Under the pieces are notes generated by a model. It did no database searches. It saw nothing but the letters and a program-made list of their open reading frames with translations, and was not told the DNA's origin. From Streptomyces cynarae (lineage in GTDB: Bacteria; Actinomycetota; Actinomycetes; Streptomycetales; Streptomycetaceae): DNA of 64,000 nt. Location: positions 2,525,001 through 2,589,000 of the forward strand of contig NZ_CP106793.1 of assembly GCF_025642135.1 (NCBI RefSeq), in the 5' to 3' direction. Of the stretch, positions 45,316 through 53,589 are shown in pieces (the first letter of the stretch is position 1; every line of letters starts with the position of its first letter). The position numbers and the translations under genes are program-made.

Positions 45316-46386
45316 ATGAGCTCGCTTAATCTCGACGACTTCACCGATCTGATCGAGCGCCCCGACGGCGGGGTGCGCCGCGACGCGGAGGCGCGCCGGG
45401 AGCGTCAGATCGTGCCGCCCGGGGCACTGGGGCGCCTGGACGACCTGGGTGAGTGGCTGGCGGCGGCGCAGTCCGCCGTGCCGGTGCGGCCGATCGAGCG
45501 GCCGCGCGCGGTGCTGTTCGCGGGCGACCACGGGGTCGCCTCGCTCGGCGTGTCGGCGCGGCCGGCGGGCGGCGCCGACCAGCTCGTGCGCGCGGTCCTG
45601 GAGGGCGCCAGCCCGGCGTCGATCCTGGCGCGGCAGCTGAACGTGCCCGTGCGGGTGGTGGACATGGCGCTGGACTGCGACCCCGAGGGGCTTCCGCAGG
45701 ACGTCGTACGGCACCGGGTGCGGCGCGGCAGCGGACGCATCGACGTGGAGGACGCGCTGACGCTTCAGGAGGCGGAGGCGGCGTTCCGGGCGGGGGTCGC
45801 GGTCGCGGACGAGGAGGCGGACGCCGGGACGGACCTGGTCGTCCTCGGTGATGTGAGCGTCGGTGGGACGACGCCGGCGGCGGTGCTGATCGCCGCGCTG
45901 TGCGGGACCGACGCCTCCGTGGTGACCGGGCGCGGGGGTCTGGCGATCGACGACCTGGCGTGGATGCGCAAGTGTGCGGCGATCCGGGACGCGCTGCGGC
46001 GGGCGCGGCCCGTGCTCGGGGACCAGTTGCAGCTGCTGGCGACGGTGGGCGGTGCCGATCTCGCCGCGATGACCGGCTTCCTGCTGCAGTGTGCGGTGCG
46101 CAAGACGCCGGTGATCCTGGACGGGGTGGTGTCGGCGGCGTGCGCGCTGGTGGCGCAGCGGGTCGCGTTCCGCGCGCCGGACTGGTGGCTGGCGGGCCAG
46201 AACAGCGGGGAGCCGGCCCAGGCCAAGGCCCTGGACCGGATGGCTATGGAACCGCTGCTCGACCACGGCGTGACGGTCGGTGAGGGAGCCGGGGCCCTGC
46301 TGGCGCTGCCCCTGGTGCAGGCCGCCGCCGCGCTGGCCGCGGAGCTCCCGGAGAAGCCCGGGGAGGCCGAGGAAGACAAGGAGTGA
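45316..46386 (+). CDS. cobT: Nicotinate-nucleotide--dimethylbenzimidazole phosphoribosyltransferase
   Basis: A 356-residue CobT that makes alpha-ribazole phosphate for the lower axial ligand of cobalamin. LFAGDHGVASLGVSA binds the nucleotide, LVVLGDVSVGGTTPAAVL and the catalytic-Glu-containing end GVTVGEGAGALLALPLVQAA are typical. ATG at 45316 lies seven nt after TACTGT without a ribosome-binding site, so probably leaderless, separate from cobU. No B12 riboswitch is visible here. Confidence 0.93.
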   Translation: MSSLNLDDFTDLIERPDGGVRRDAEARRERQIVPPGALGRLDDLGEWLAAAQSAVPVRPIERPRAVLFAGDHGVASLGVSARPAGGADQLVRAVLEGASPASILARQLNVPVRVVDMALDCDPEGLPQDVVRHRVRRGSGRIDVEDALTLQEAEAAFRAGVAVADEEADAGTDLVVLGDVSVGGTTPAAVLIAALCGTDASVVTGRGGLAIDDLAWMRKCAAIRDALRRARPVLGDQLQLLATVGGADLAAMTGFLLQCAVRKTPVILDGVVSAACALVAQRVAFRAPDWWLAGQNSGEPAQAKALDRMAMEPLLDHGVTVGEGAGALLALPLVQAAAALAAELPEKPGEAEEDKE

Positions 46387-46452
46387 ACTGGCCGATTTCT
46401 GCCTTGAACCGCTCCCCCACCCATCCCCCAGTGCCCCATATCATCGCCCTTC

Positions 46453-48450
46453 ATGGGAGATGCCCGATTTAGTGCGGAACGGGAACGCTCGGTTCGGCCG
46501 GGGGGCGGGGGGCGGGCCTCCCGGCGGGCCGCCGCGTTCGCCGTCTGGTACCTGCGTGCCGTCACCTTCGTCAACTTCCTCTCCGCCGTCTGGGTCTCCT
46601 TCGGGCAGGACGTGCGACGGCACAACCAGGAGAACCTGTTCACGCCGTACCTGCTGACCGCGGGCTTCGCCTCCGGCGTGTTCACGATGTTCCTCGCCGT
46701 CACCATGCGGCGTCGCAAGCGGGCCGCGTGGATCCTCAACCTGGCGCTCAGCGGCCCGTTCCTGCTGCTGTTCGCGTTCGCCATGACCTTCCCGGAGATC
46801 CGGCAGTACGCCCAGAACTGGATCTCCCTGGTCCTCACCGCGGCCTTCGCCGGCGCGCTCCTCGTCGGCCGGCGCGAGTTCTACGCCAAGGGCGACCGGT
46901 CCAACCCGCGGCTCGCCGCCGCCGTCGCCGCCGGTGGTCTGCTCACGTCCTCGCTGCTCGCCGCGTTCCTGGTGACCGTCACCAACACCGCACCGGACGC
47001 GCACCGTTCGACCTTCCCGGAGCGCTGGCGCTACGGCACCCTGCGCCTGGTCTCGGTCACCGTGGACGACTCGCACTACCCGGGGATCGCCACCCCCAAC
47101 TGGGTCAACGTCACCATCAACGTGTTCAGCACGCTGCTCGTCCTCGCCGTCCTGTACGCCGCCTTCCGCTCCCGGCGCGCCGTCGACCCGATCACCGAGG
47201 ACGATGAGAAACGGCTGCGGGCACTGCTCGAACGGCACGGCGAGCGCGATTCCCTCGGGTACTTCGCACTGCGCCGTGAGAAGAGCGTCATCTGGTCGCC
47301 CACCGGCAAGGCGGCCGTCGCCTACCGCGTCCTCGGCGGCGTCTCGCTCGCCTCCGGCGACCCGCTCGGCGACCCGGAGGCCTGGCCCGGGGCCATCGAG
47401 CCCTGGCTCGCCGAGGCCCGCGCGCACGGCTGGATCCCGGCCGTGATGGGCGCGAGCGAGGAGGCAGGAACCGTCTACGCGCGGCACGGGCTGGACGCCC
47501 TGGAACTCGGCGACGAAGCCATCGTGGACGTCGGCGAGTTCACCCTCGAAGGGCGGGCCATGCGCACCGTCCGCCAGGCCTGCAACCGGGTGCGACGCGC
47601 CGGGTACACGGTCCGTATCCGGCGCCACGCGGACATCCCCGTCGACGAGATGGCGTTCCTGCTGCGGAAGGCCGACGACTGGCGCGACGGAGCCACCGAA
47701 CGGGGCTTCAGCATGGCCCTGGGCAGGCTCGGCGACCCGGAGGACGGGCAGTGCGTGATGCTGGAGTGCAGGGACGGCGAGGGACGGCTGCGGGCGCTGC
47801 TGTCCTTCGTGCCGTGGGGACCGCACGGCCTGTCGCTGGACCTGATGCGGCGCGACCGGGACTCCGACAACGGCCTCATGGAGTTCACGGTCATCGAACT
47901 GCTGCGCCGCGCCCGGGAGATCGAGGTCACGCAGGTCTCACTCAACTTCGCCATGTTCCGCTCCGTCTTCGAACGTGGTGCACGGCTCGGCGCCGGACCG
48001 GTGCTCAGGCTGTGGCGTTCGCTGCTCAGCTTCTTCTCGCGCTGGTGGCAGATCGAGTCGCTGTACCGGGCCAACGCGAAGTACCGGCCCATCTGGGAAC
48101 CGAGGTTCCTGCTCTTCGAGAAGAGCGCGGACCTGCTGCGCATCGGCATCGCGTCGGCGCGGGCCGAAGGGTTTCTGGGGGGCCTGGCGTCGGATTCCCG
48201 TCGTCCGCCCGGAGGGCGGGCTCCGCTGCGTCTGGTGCGTGCGATCGCAAGGCGCCGGAGCTTTCTCGGTGGGGGTCCCCCCTGCTCGAGCGAAGCCGAG
48301 AGCTTGGGGGAGGAGCCACGTGGGCGCTCCGGCAACGCGGCGAGCGTGCGTGCCAGGCGTCGCGGAGCAGGCGGGAATCCGACGCCAGGCCCCGCGGCAC
48401 CGGGACTGCCCAAGTGGCTGCACCGCAAGCACCTCCAGTCGCACAGGTGA
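46453..48450 (+). CDS. MprF-like phosphatidylglycerol lysyltransferase (DUF2156), with in-frame insertion
   Basis: A 665-residue membrane protein: five or so helices in the first 250 residues, then a DUF2156 aminoacyl-transferase domain of the MprF/LysX type (SLGYFALRREKSVIWSPTGK, then VMGASEEAGTVYARHGL, FSMALGRLGDPEDGQ and QVSLNFAMFRSVFERGARLG). These enzymes move an amino acid from tRNA to phosphatidylglycerol. Residues about 576-647 are encoded by an inserted 215-bp element, between GFL and PGLPKWLHRKHLQSHR, which reads as the original C-terminus. ATG at 46453 eight nt after TATCAT suggests a leaderless start. Confidence 0.85.
   Translation: MGDARFSAERERSVRPGGGGRASRRAAAFAVWYLRAVTFVNFLSAVWVSFGQDVRRHNQENLFTPYLLTAGFASGVFTMFLAVTMRRRKRAAWILNLALSGPFLLLFAFAMTFPEIRQYAQNWISLVLTAAFAGALLVGRREFYAKGDRSNPRLAAAVAAGGLLTSSLLAAFLVTVTNTAPDAHRSTFPERWRYGTLRLVSVTVDDSHYPGIATPNWVNVTINVFSTLLVLAVLYAAFRSRRAVDPITEDDEKRLRALLERHGERDSLGYFALRREKSVIWSPTGKAAVAYRVLGGVSLASGDPLGDPEAWPGAIEPWLAEARAHGWIPAVMGASEEAGTVYARHGLDALELGDEAIVDVGEFTLEGRAMRTVRQACNRVRRAGYTVRIRRHADIPVDEMAFLLRKADDWRDGATERGFSMALGRLGDPEDGQCVMLECRDGEGRLRALLSFVPWGPHGLSLDLMRRDRDSDNGLMEFTVIELLRRAREIEVTQVSLNFAMFRSVFERGARLGAGPVLRLWRSLLSFFSRWWQIESLYRANAKYRPIWEPRFLLFEKSADLLRIGIASARAEGFLGGLASDSRRPPGGRAPLRLVRAIARRRSFLGGGPPCSSEAESLGEEPRGRSGNAASVRARRRGAGGNPTPGPAAPGLPKWLHRKHLQSHR
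48179..48393. mobile_element. MITE-like element with 22-bp perfect terminal inverted repeats
   Basis: The ends are exact inverted copies over 22 bp: the left one reads GGGGCCTGGCGTCGG (48179-48193) onward to 48200, the right one (48372-48393) is its reverse complement. Inside, the two halves are imperfect complements, and the centre is the family B hairpin repeat (48270-48312). There is no transposase. It lies in frame within the MprF-like gene. A target-site duplication is not obvious. The mobile nature is inferred from structure. Confidence 0.65.
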
Positions 48451-48554
48451 GGAGCACGGGGGAGATGACGAGGGCCGGGGAGACGTCGAGCGCCGGGGAG
48501 ACGTCGAGCGCCGGGGAGTCGATGAGCGCCGGACAGATGAGGACCGCAGGATGA
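48447..48554 (+). CDS. 35-residue repeat-containing small ORF coupled to both neighbours
   Basis: A GTG at 48447 overlaps the MprF-like stop (GTGA) and its own TGA overlaps the ATG of the next gene (ATGA). The product is built of five near-copies of a six-residue unit, AGETSS in consensus, from an 18-bp DNA repeat. Double four-nt coupling and an unbroken frame argue for translation; the low-complexity product could also mean it serves only to carry ribosomes to the downstream gene. No homologue known to me. Confidence 0.5.
   Translation: MRSTGEMTRAGETSSAGETSSAGESMSAGQMRTAG
48456..48545. repeat. 18-bp tandem repeat, five copies
   Basis: The unit GCCGGGGAGACGTCGAGC occurs exactly at 48474-48491 and 48492-48509, with diverged copies at 48456, 48510 and 48528. 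Being 18 bp it keeps the reading frame of the small ORF, so copy number can vary without frameshift. Not a CRISPR: there are no spacers. Confidence 0.75.
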
Positions 48555-49234
48555 ACGCCCTCACCCGTCTGGTCCGCGCCGAGTGGGGACCGCCGTACGT
48601 CACCGTCCGTCAGGCACTCGTCCGGCGCGCCTGGCGGGCGCTGCCGACGACGCTCACGGCCGTGTGCCTCACGTCGGTCCTGCAGTTCGTGCAGAACCAG
48701 TCGTGGGGCTTTCAGTTCGTGCAGAACATCGGGTCCGTACGGGCCGAGGAGCCGCTGTGGCTGGCCCTGCTGCGCACCCCCCTCTCCCTCTTCGTACCGG
48801 CTCTCGACCTGCCGGTGTGGGGGGCGCTGCTGCAGATACTGTTCGTCTTCGGGATCGCCGAGATCTGCCTGGGCTGGTGGCGCACCCTCGTCATCGCCTA
48901 CGCGGCCACGCTGGCCGGCACCCTGTACGCGCGCGTGGGCATCGGCCTGGGCGCGCACCATCCGCTGGGGCTGCCCGCGACGGACGCGCAGGTCGTCGAC
49001 ACCGGGCCGTCGGCGGCGGTGATCGGGCTGGCCCTGTTCCTGTGCTGGCGGTACGGCGCGCGCGTCACCGGGAGCGTGGTGATCGCGGCGATGGTCGTGG
49101 AGGTGGTGGTGAAGGACAACCTCGCGGGCAAGGAGCACATCGCGGCGATCGGGGCGGTGGTGTTGCTGTGTTCGGTGTCGGAGCTGCGCCAACGTTCCCT
49201 GGACGCCGCGTGGTTGCGTGATACCCGGGGGTGA
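48551..49234 (+). CDS. Rhomboid-like integral membrane protein
   Basis: A 227-residue protein with about six hydrophobic helices (TTLTAVCLTSVLQFV; LDLPVWGALLQILFVFGIAE; TLVIAYAATLAGTLYARVG; AAVIGLALFLCWRYG; GSVVIAAMVVEVVV; HIAAIGAVVLLCS). DTGPSAAVIG and GKEHIAAIGA are placed like the Ser and His of rhomboid proteases, though GPSA replaces GxSG, so it may be an active or a dead member. ATG at 48551 overlaps the small-ORF stop. Same operon as the MprF-like gene. Confidence 0.65.
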   Translation: MNALTRLVRAEWGPPYVTVRQALVRRAWRALPTTLTAVCLTSVLQFVQNQSWGFQFVQNIGSVRAEEPLWLALLRTPLSLFVPALDLPVWGALLQILFVFGIAEICLGWWRTLVIAYAATLAGTLYARVGIGLGAHHPLGLPATDAQVVDTGPSAAVIGLALFLCWRYGARVTGSVVIAAMVVEVVVKDNLAGKEHIAAIGAVVLLCSVSELRQRSLDAAWLRDTRG

Positions 49235-49274
49235 GGGTCCGGGGCGTGTCGGCTCGGCCAGCTACGCTGCCGCC

Positions 49275-50056
49275 GTGTCCAGGATCCCGCCCGCGCATGG
49301 CCTCCGTTTCGCCTTCGGCACCCTCACCGTGCTTCCCGTCAAGGTCACCCGGTGGGACCGGGGCGCCGCGCGCGGAGGCATGTTGTGCGCACCCCTCGCC
49401 GGAGTCGTCGTCGGGGGGATCGCCGGGTCGGCCGGGGCGGTGCTGGATCTGCTGGGTGCGGGAGCCCTGCTCGCCGCCGTCGGTTCGGCTGCCGTGCCCG
49501 CCGTGCTCACCCGGGGGCTGCATCTGGACGGGCTGGCCGACACCGCCGACGGGCTCGGAAGCGGCAAGCCCGCCGAGGACGCGTTGCGGATCATGAAGCA
49601 GTCCGACATCGGGCCGTTCGGTGTGATCACGCTGGTCCTCGTGCTGCTGGCGCAGGTGGCGGCGCTCGCGCAGGCGTACGGCCACTCCTTGGAGCGGGGG
49701 GTCCTCGCGGCGGTCGTCTCCGCGACGGCGGCCCGGCTGGCCCTCACCCTGGCCGCGCGCGCCGCATACCGGCCGCCCGGCCCGAGGGGCTGGGGGCCGC
49801 GGTCGCGGGCGTGGTGCCGGCGGGCGGTGCACTGGCGGTGGCCGTCGTCGTCGCCGTGGCCGCGGCAGCCGGAGGGGCGCTCCTCGGGGCGTACGACACG
49901 GCCCGTACGGCCCTCTCGGTCGTCGTCGCGGTCGCCGTCGCCGAACTGCTGCTGCGGCACTGCGTGCGCCGCTTCGGCGGGGTCACCGGTGATGTCTTCG
50001 GCGGGCTCGCCGAGACCGCCGCGACGGCGGCACTCGTCGTGCTGTCACTGGGCTGA
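49275..50056 (+). CDS. cobS: Adenosylcobinamide-GDP ribazoletransferase (apparent single-base frameshift)
   Basis: Two frames together encode a CobS of about 260 residues, the last enzyme of cobalamin nucleotide-loop assembly, an integral membrane protein. The first part has GLRFAFGTLTVLPV, TRGLHLDGLADTADGLGSGK and RIMKQSDIGPFG; the second resumes IPAARPEGLGAAVAGVVPAG and ends FGGVTGDVFGGLAE...LVVLSLG. The break is near 49760-49768 in GCGCGCCGCATACCGG, cured by one added G. The GTG at 49275 is six nt after TACGCT, so likely leaderless. Activity depends on whether the missing base is real. Confidence 0.88.
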
Positions 50057-50309
50057 ACCGGCTGCCGCCACGCCTCAGGTCGTACCGGACGCCCCACGGG
50101 GCGGAGTTCGGGGAGTGCGTGACCGTCCCCGGCGGTGATCCCCGACGCCGGGCACCACGGAAACCCGCCACCGCGCGTAGGCTCGTGCCGGATGTTTCCC
50201 TGCCCAGGTGAAAACCGGATACGGGGCAGGGCCTAGGGTCGGTTCCCGGGCCGGCCGACCCCATCCGTTCGGCCACCTGAAACTCAATCGGAAGCGAGAT
50301 TTCACCACC

Positions 50310-51839
50310 GTGACTGCTCTCACTCTCAGCACCGCCGCCGCGGCCGGCCTGCGCGCCGACGCGATCGTGGTCGGTGTCGCGAAGGGCGCTGAGGGCCCGG
50401 TCGTCGCACCGGGCGCCGAGGCCGTGGACCAGGCGTACGACGGCAGGCTCGCCGCCATCCTGCAGACCCTGGGCGCCTCGGGTGCCGAGGGCGAGGTGAC
50501 GAAGCTGCCCGCGCCCTCCGGCTTCAAGGCCCCCGTCGTGGTGGCGGTGGGCCTCGGTGCCGAGCCGGAGAAGGACGAGGCGTTCACCGCCGAGGCGCTG
50601 CGCCGCGCCGCCGGATCCGCGGCTCGCGCGCTGAACGGCTCCAAGAAGGCCGCCTTCGCGCTGCCGATCACGGACGCCGCCGACGCCGCCGTCATCGGCG
50701 AGGGGGCGCTGCTCGGCGCGTACTCCTTCGACACGTACAAGGAGAACGGCAAGAACGGCCGGAACGCCAAGAACGGCAAGGCCCCGCTCGCCGAGGTCGC
50801 CCTGCTCGGCGGCAAGCCCCGCGACAAGGCGTACAAGGCGGCCGTGGAGCGCGCCATCGCCGTCACCGAGGAGCTCAACCGCGCCCGCGACCTGATCAAC
50901 ACCCCGCCGAACGACCTGAACCCGGCGGCCTTCGCGGCCCTCGCGCAGACCGCGGCCAAGGAGCACGGCATCAAGGTGCAGGTGCTCGACGAGAAGGCGC
51001 TGGCCAAGGGCGGTTACGGCGGCATCCTCGGCGTCGGCGCGGGCTCCGCCTCCGCCCCGCGCCTGGTCAAGCTGTCGTACACGCACTCCAAGGCGAGCAA
51101 GCACCTGGCCTTCGTCGGCAAGGGCATCACCTACGACTCGGGCGGCATCTCGCTGAAGCCGGCCGGCCACAACGAGACCATGAAGTGCGACATGTCCGGC
51201 GCGGCGGCGGTGTTCGCCGCGGTCGTGGCCGCCGCCCGCCTCGGTCTCGAGGTGAACGTCACCGGCTGGCTCGCCCTCGCCGAGAACATGCCGTCGGGCT
51301 CCGCGACCCGCCCCGGTGACGTGCTGCGCATGTACAGCGGCAAGACCGTCGAGGTCCTCAACACCGACGCCGAGGGCCGGCTGGTCCTCGCGGACGCGCT
51401 GTGGGCGGCCTCGGAGGAGAACCCGGACGCGATCGTGGACGTCGCCACCCTGACCGGCGCGATGATGCTGGCGCTCGGCAGCCGCACCTTCGGGATCATG
51501 GCGAACGACGACGCGTTCCGCACCGCAGTCCACGAGGCGGCCGAGGAGGTCGGCGAGGAGTCCTGGCCGATGCCGCTGCCGGAGCACCTGCGCAAGGGCA
51601 TGGACTCCCCCACGGCCGACATCGCGAACATGGGCGAGCGGATGGGCGGCGGACTGGTCGCCGGGCTCTTCCTGAGGGAGTTCGTCGGCGAGGGCATCAC
51701 CTGGGCCCACCTCGACATCGCGGGACCGGCCTTCAACGAGCAGGGTCCCTTCGGCTACACCCCGAAGGGCGGCACGGGCTCGGCGGTGCGCACCCTGGTC
51801 CGGCTCGCGGAGCTGGCGGCCGCCGGCGACCTGGGCTGA
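50310..51839 (+). CDS. pepA: Leucyl aminopeptidase (M17 family)
   Basis: A 509-residue cytosolic aminopeptidase with two zinc ions. The N-terminal macro-like domain is followed by the catalytic domain (from about residue 180): the metal-binding Lys and Asp in FVGKGITYDSGGISLKPAG, KCDMSGAAAV, and the signature NTDAEGRLVLADAL. It trims N-terminal residues from peptides. Start GTG at 50310 fits the conserved N-terminus TALTLSTAAAAGL. Two TAGGnT boxes upstream could be promoters. Confidence 0.94.
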   Translation: MTALTLSTAAAAGLRADAIVVGVAKGAEGPVVAPGAEAVDQAYDGRLAAILQTLGASGAEGEVTKLPAPSGFKAPVVVAVGLGAEPEKDEAFTAEALRRAAGSAARALNGSKKAAFALPITDAADAAVIGEGALLGAYSFDTYKENGKNGRNAKNGKAPLAEVALLGGKPRDKAYKAAVERAIAVTEELNRARDLINTPPNDLNPAAFAALAQTAAKEHGIKVQVLDEKALAKGGYGGILGVGAGSASAPRLVKLSYTHSKASKHLAFVGKGITYDSGGISLKPAGHNETMKCDMSGAAAVFAAVVAAARLGLEVNVTGWLALAENMPSGSATRPGDVLRMYSGKTVEVLNTDAEGRLVLADALWAASEENPDAIVDVATLTGAMMLALGSRTFGIMANDDAFRTAVHEAAEEVGEESWPMPLPEHLRKGMDSPTADIANMGERMGGGLVAGLFLREFVGEGITWAHLDIAGPAFNEQGPFGYTPKGGTGSAVRTLVRLAELAAAGDLG

Positions 51840-51856
51840 CCGCGGCACACACCGAT

Positions 51857-51896
51857 GAGGGCGGCCCCCTGACCGACGCGGTCAGGGGGCGCCCTC
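51857..51896 (+). terminator. Terminator after pepA
   Basis: GAGGGCGGCCCCCTGACC pairs with GGTCAGGGGGCGCCCTC apart from one bulge, with a 5-nt loop, 17 nt past the pepA stop. Very stable; isolates lpd from pepA. Confidence 0.8.
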
Positions 51897-52141
51897 GTCG
51901 TCGCACCGGCGTTACGCCCTGGACGAAATCCGTACGGACCACCGCCGCCGCGACCTTGCGACGTGACGGATCAGACGTCTCACACACCGGCCCGGCGTCT
52001 CGGCGGCCGCCGACAAGTGCAAAGATGGGGTCTCGGCAGGACAGGGCCCCACCGAAGGGCCGAAGCATCAAGCGGCCGGACACCAGCCGCCTGCCGGTCA
52101 CCGACGACCGGCGCACGGCGCACATGCATGGAGGACGTGAC

Positions 52142-53530
52142 GTGGCGAACGACGCCAGCACCGTTTTCGACCTAGTGATCCTCGGCGGCGGTAGCGGTGG
52201 TTACGCCGCGGCCCTGCGCGGGGCGCAGCTGGGCCTGGACGTCGCCCTGATCGAGAAGGACAAGGTCGGCGGCACCTGCCTGCACCGGGGATGCATCCCC
52301 ACCAAGGCCCTGCTGCACGCGGGCGAGATCGCCGACCAGGCCCGCGAGAGCGAGCAGTTCGGTGTCAAGACCAGCTTCGAGGGCATCGACGTACCGGCCG
52401 TCCACAAGTACAAGGACGATGTCATCTCGGGCCTGTACAAGGGCCTGCAGGGCCTGATCGCCTCCCGCAAGGTGACCTACATCGAGGGCGAGGGCTACTT
52501 GTCCTCCCCGACCTCCGTCGATGTCAACGGCCAGCGGATCCAGGGCCGCCACGTCCTGCTCGCGACCGGCTCCGTGCCGAAGTCGCTGCCCGGTCTGGAG
52601 ATCGACGGCAACCGCATCATCTCCTCCGACCACGCCCTCGTCCTGGACCGCGTGCCGAAGTCCGCGATCATCCTTGGCGGCGGTGTCATCGGCGTCGAGT
52701 TCGCCTCCGCGTGGAAGTCCTTCGGTTCCGACGTCACGATCATCGAGGGCCTCAAGCACCTCGTCCCGGTCGAGGACGAGAACTCCTCCAAGCTTCTCGA
52801 GCGCGCCTTCCGCAAGCGCGGGATCAAGTTCAACCTCGGCACCTTCTTCCAGAAGGCCGAGTACACCCAGGACGGCGTGAAGGTCACCCTCGCCGACGGC
52901 AAGGAGTTCGAGGCCGAGGTCCTCCTCGTCGCCGTCGGCCGCGGCCCGGTCTCGCAGGGCCTCGGCTACGAGGAGGCCGGGGTCGCCATGGACCGCGGTT
53001 ACGTCCTCGTCGACGAGTACATGCGCACCAACGTCCCGACCATCTCCGCCGTCGGCGACCTGGTCCCGACCCTCCAGCTGGCCCACGTCGGCTTCGCCGA
53101 GGGCATCCTGGTGGCGGAGCGTCTGGCGGGCCTGAAGACCGTTCCGATCGACTACGACGGTGTGCCGCGGGTGACGTACTGCCACCCGGAGGTCGCCTCC
53201 GTCGGCATCACCGAGGCCAAGGCCAAGGAGATCTACGGCGCGGACAAGGTCGTCGCTCTGAAGTACAACCTGGCGGGCAACGGCAAGAGCAAGATCCTCA
53301 AGACCGCGGGCGAGATCAAGCTCGTCCAGGTCAAGGACGGTGCCGTGGTCGGCGTCCACATGGTCGGCGACCGCATGGGCGAGCAGGTCGGCGAGGCCCA
53401 GCTGATCTACAACTGGGAGGCGCTGCCGGCCGAGGTGGCCCAGCTCATCCACGCCCACCCGACGCAGAACGAGGCGCTCGGCGAGGCCCACCTGGCCCTG
53501 GCCGGCAAGCCTCTGCACGCACACGACTGA
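52142..53530 (+). CDS. lpdA: Dihydrolipoyl dehydrogenase (E3)
   Basis: A 462-residue flavoprotein that reoxidises lipoyl groups of 2-oxoacid dehydrogenase complexes with NAD. FAD motif VILGGGSGGYAAALRGAQLG, redox disulfide GGTCLHRGCIPTKALLHAGE, NAD motif AIILGGGVIGVEFASAW, second FAD motif ISAVGDLVPTLQLAH, and the catalytic base IHAHPTQNEALGEA. GTG at 52142 with GGAGGA six nt upstream. Next to sucB by 59 nt on the same strand, so probably one operon lpd-sucB. Confidence 0.95.
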   Translation: MANDASTVFDLVILGGGSGGYAAALRGAQLGLDVALIEKDKVGGTCLHRGCIPTKALLHAGEIADQARESEQFGVKTSFEGIDVPAVHKYKDDVISGLYKGLQGLIASRKVTYIEGEGYLSSPTSVDVNGQRIQGRHVLLATGSVPKSLPGLEIDGNRIISSDHALVLDRVPKSAIILGGGVIGVEFASAWKSFGSDVTIIEGLKHLVPVEDENSSKLLERAFRKRGIKFNLGTFFQKAEYTQDGVKVTLADGKEFEAEVLLVAVGRGPVSQGLGYEEAGVAMDRGYVLVDEYMRTNVPTISAVGDLVPTLQLAHVGFAEGILVAERLAGLKTVPIDYDGVPRVTYCHPEVASVGITEAKAKEIYGADKVVALKYNLAGNGKSKILKTAGEIKLVQVKDGAVVGVHMVGDRMGEQVGEAQLIYNWEALPAEVAQLIHAHPTQNEALGEAHLALAGKPLHAHD

Positions 53531-53589
53531 CCCTCGGTCGACGAACGCGACGACACAGACTTCCGCACTTGTAAGGAGCAACCGAAACC

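Noticed and set aside
48456..48545. CRISPR-like array
   Set aside because: The repeats are directly adjacent with no spacers, in frame with a small ORF, and no cas genes are present.
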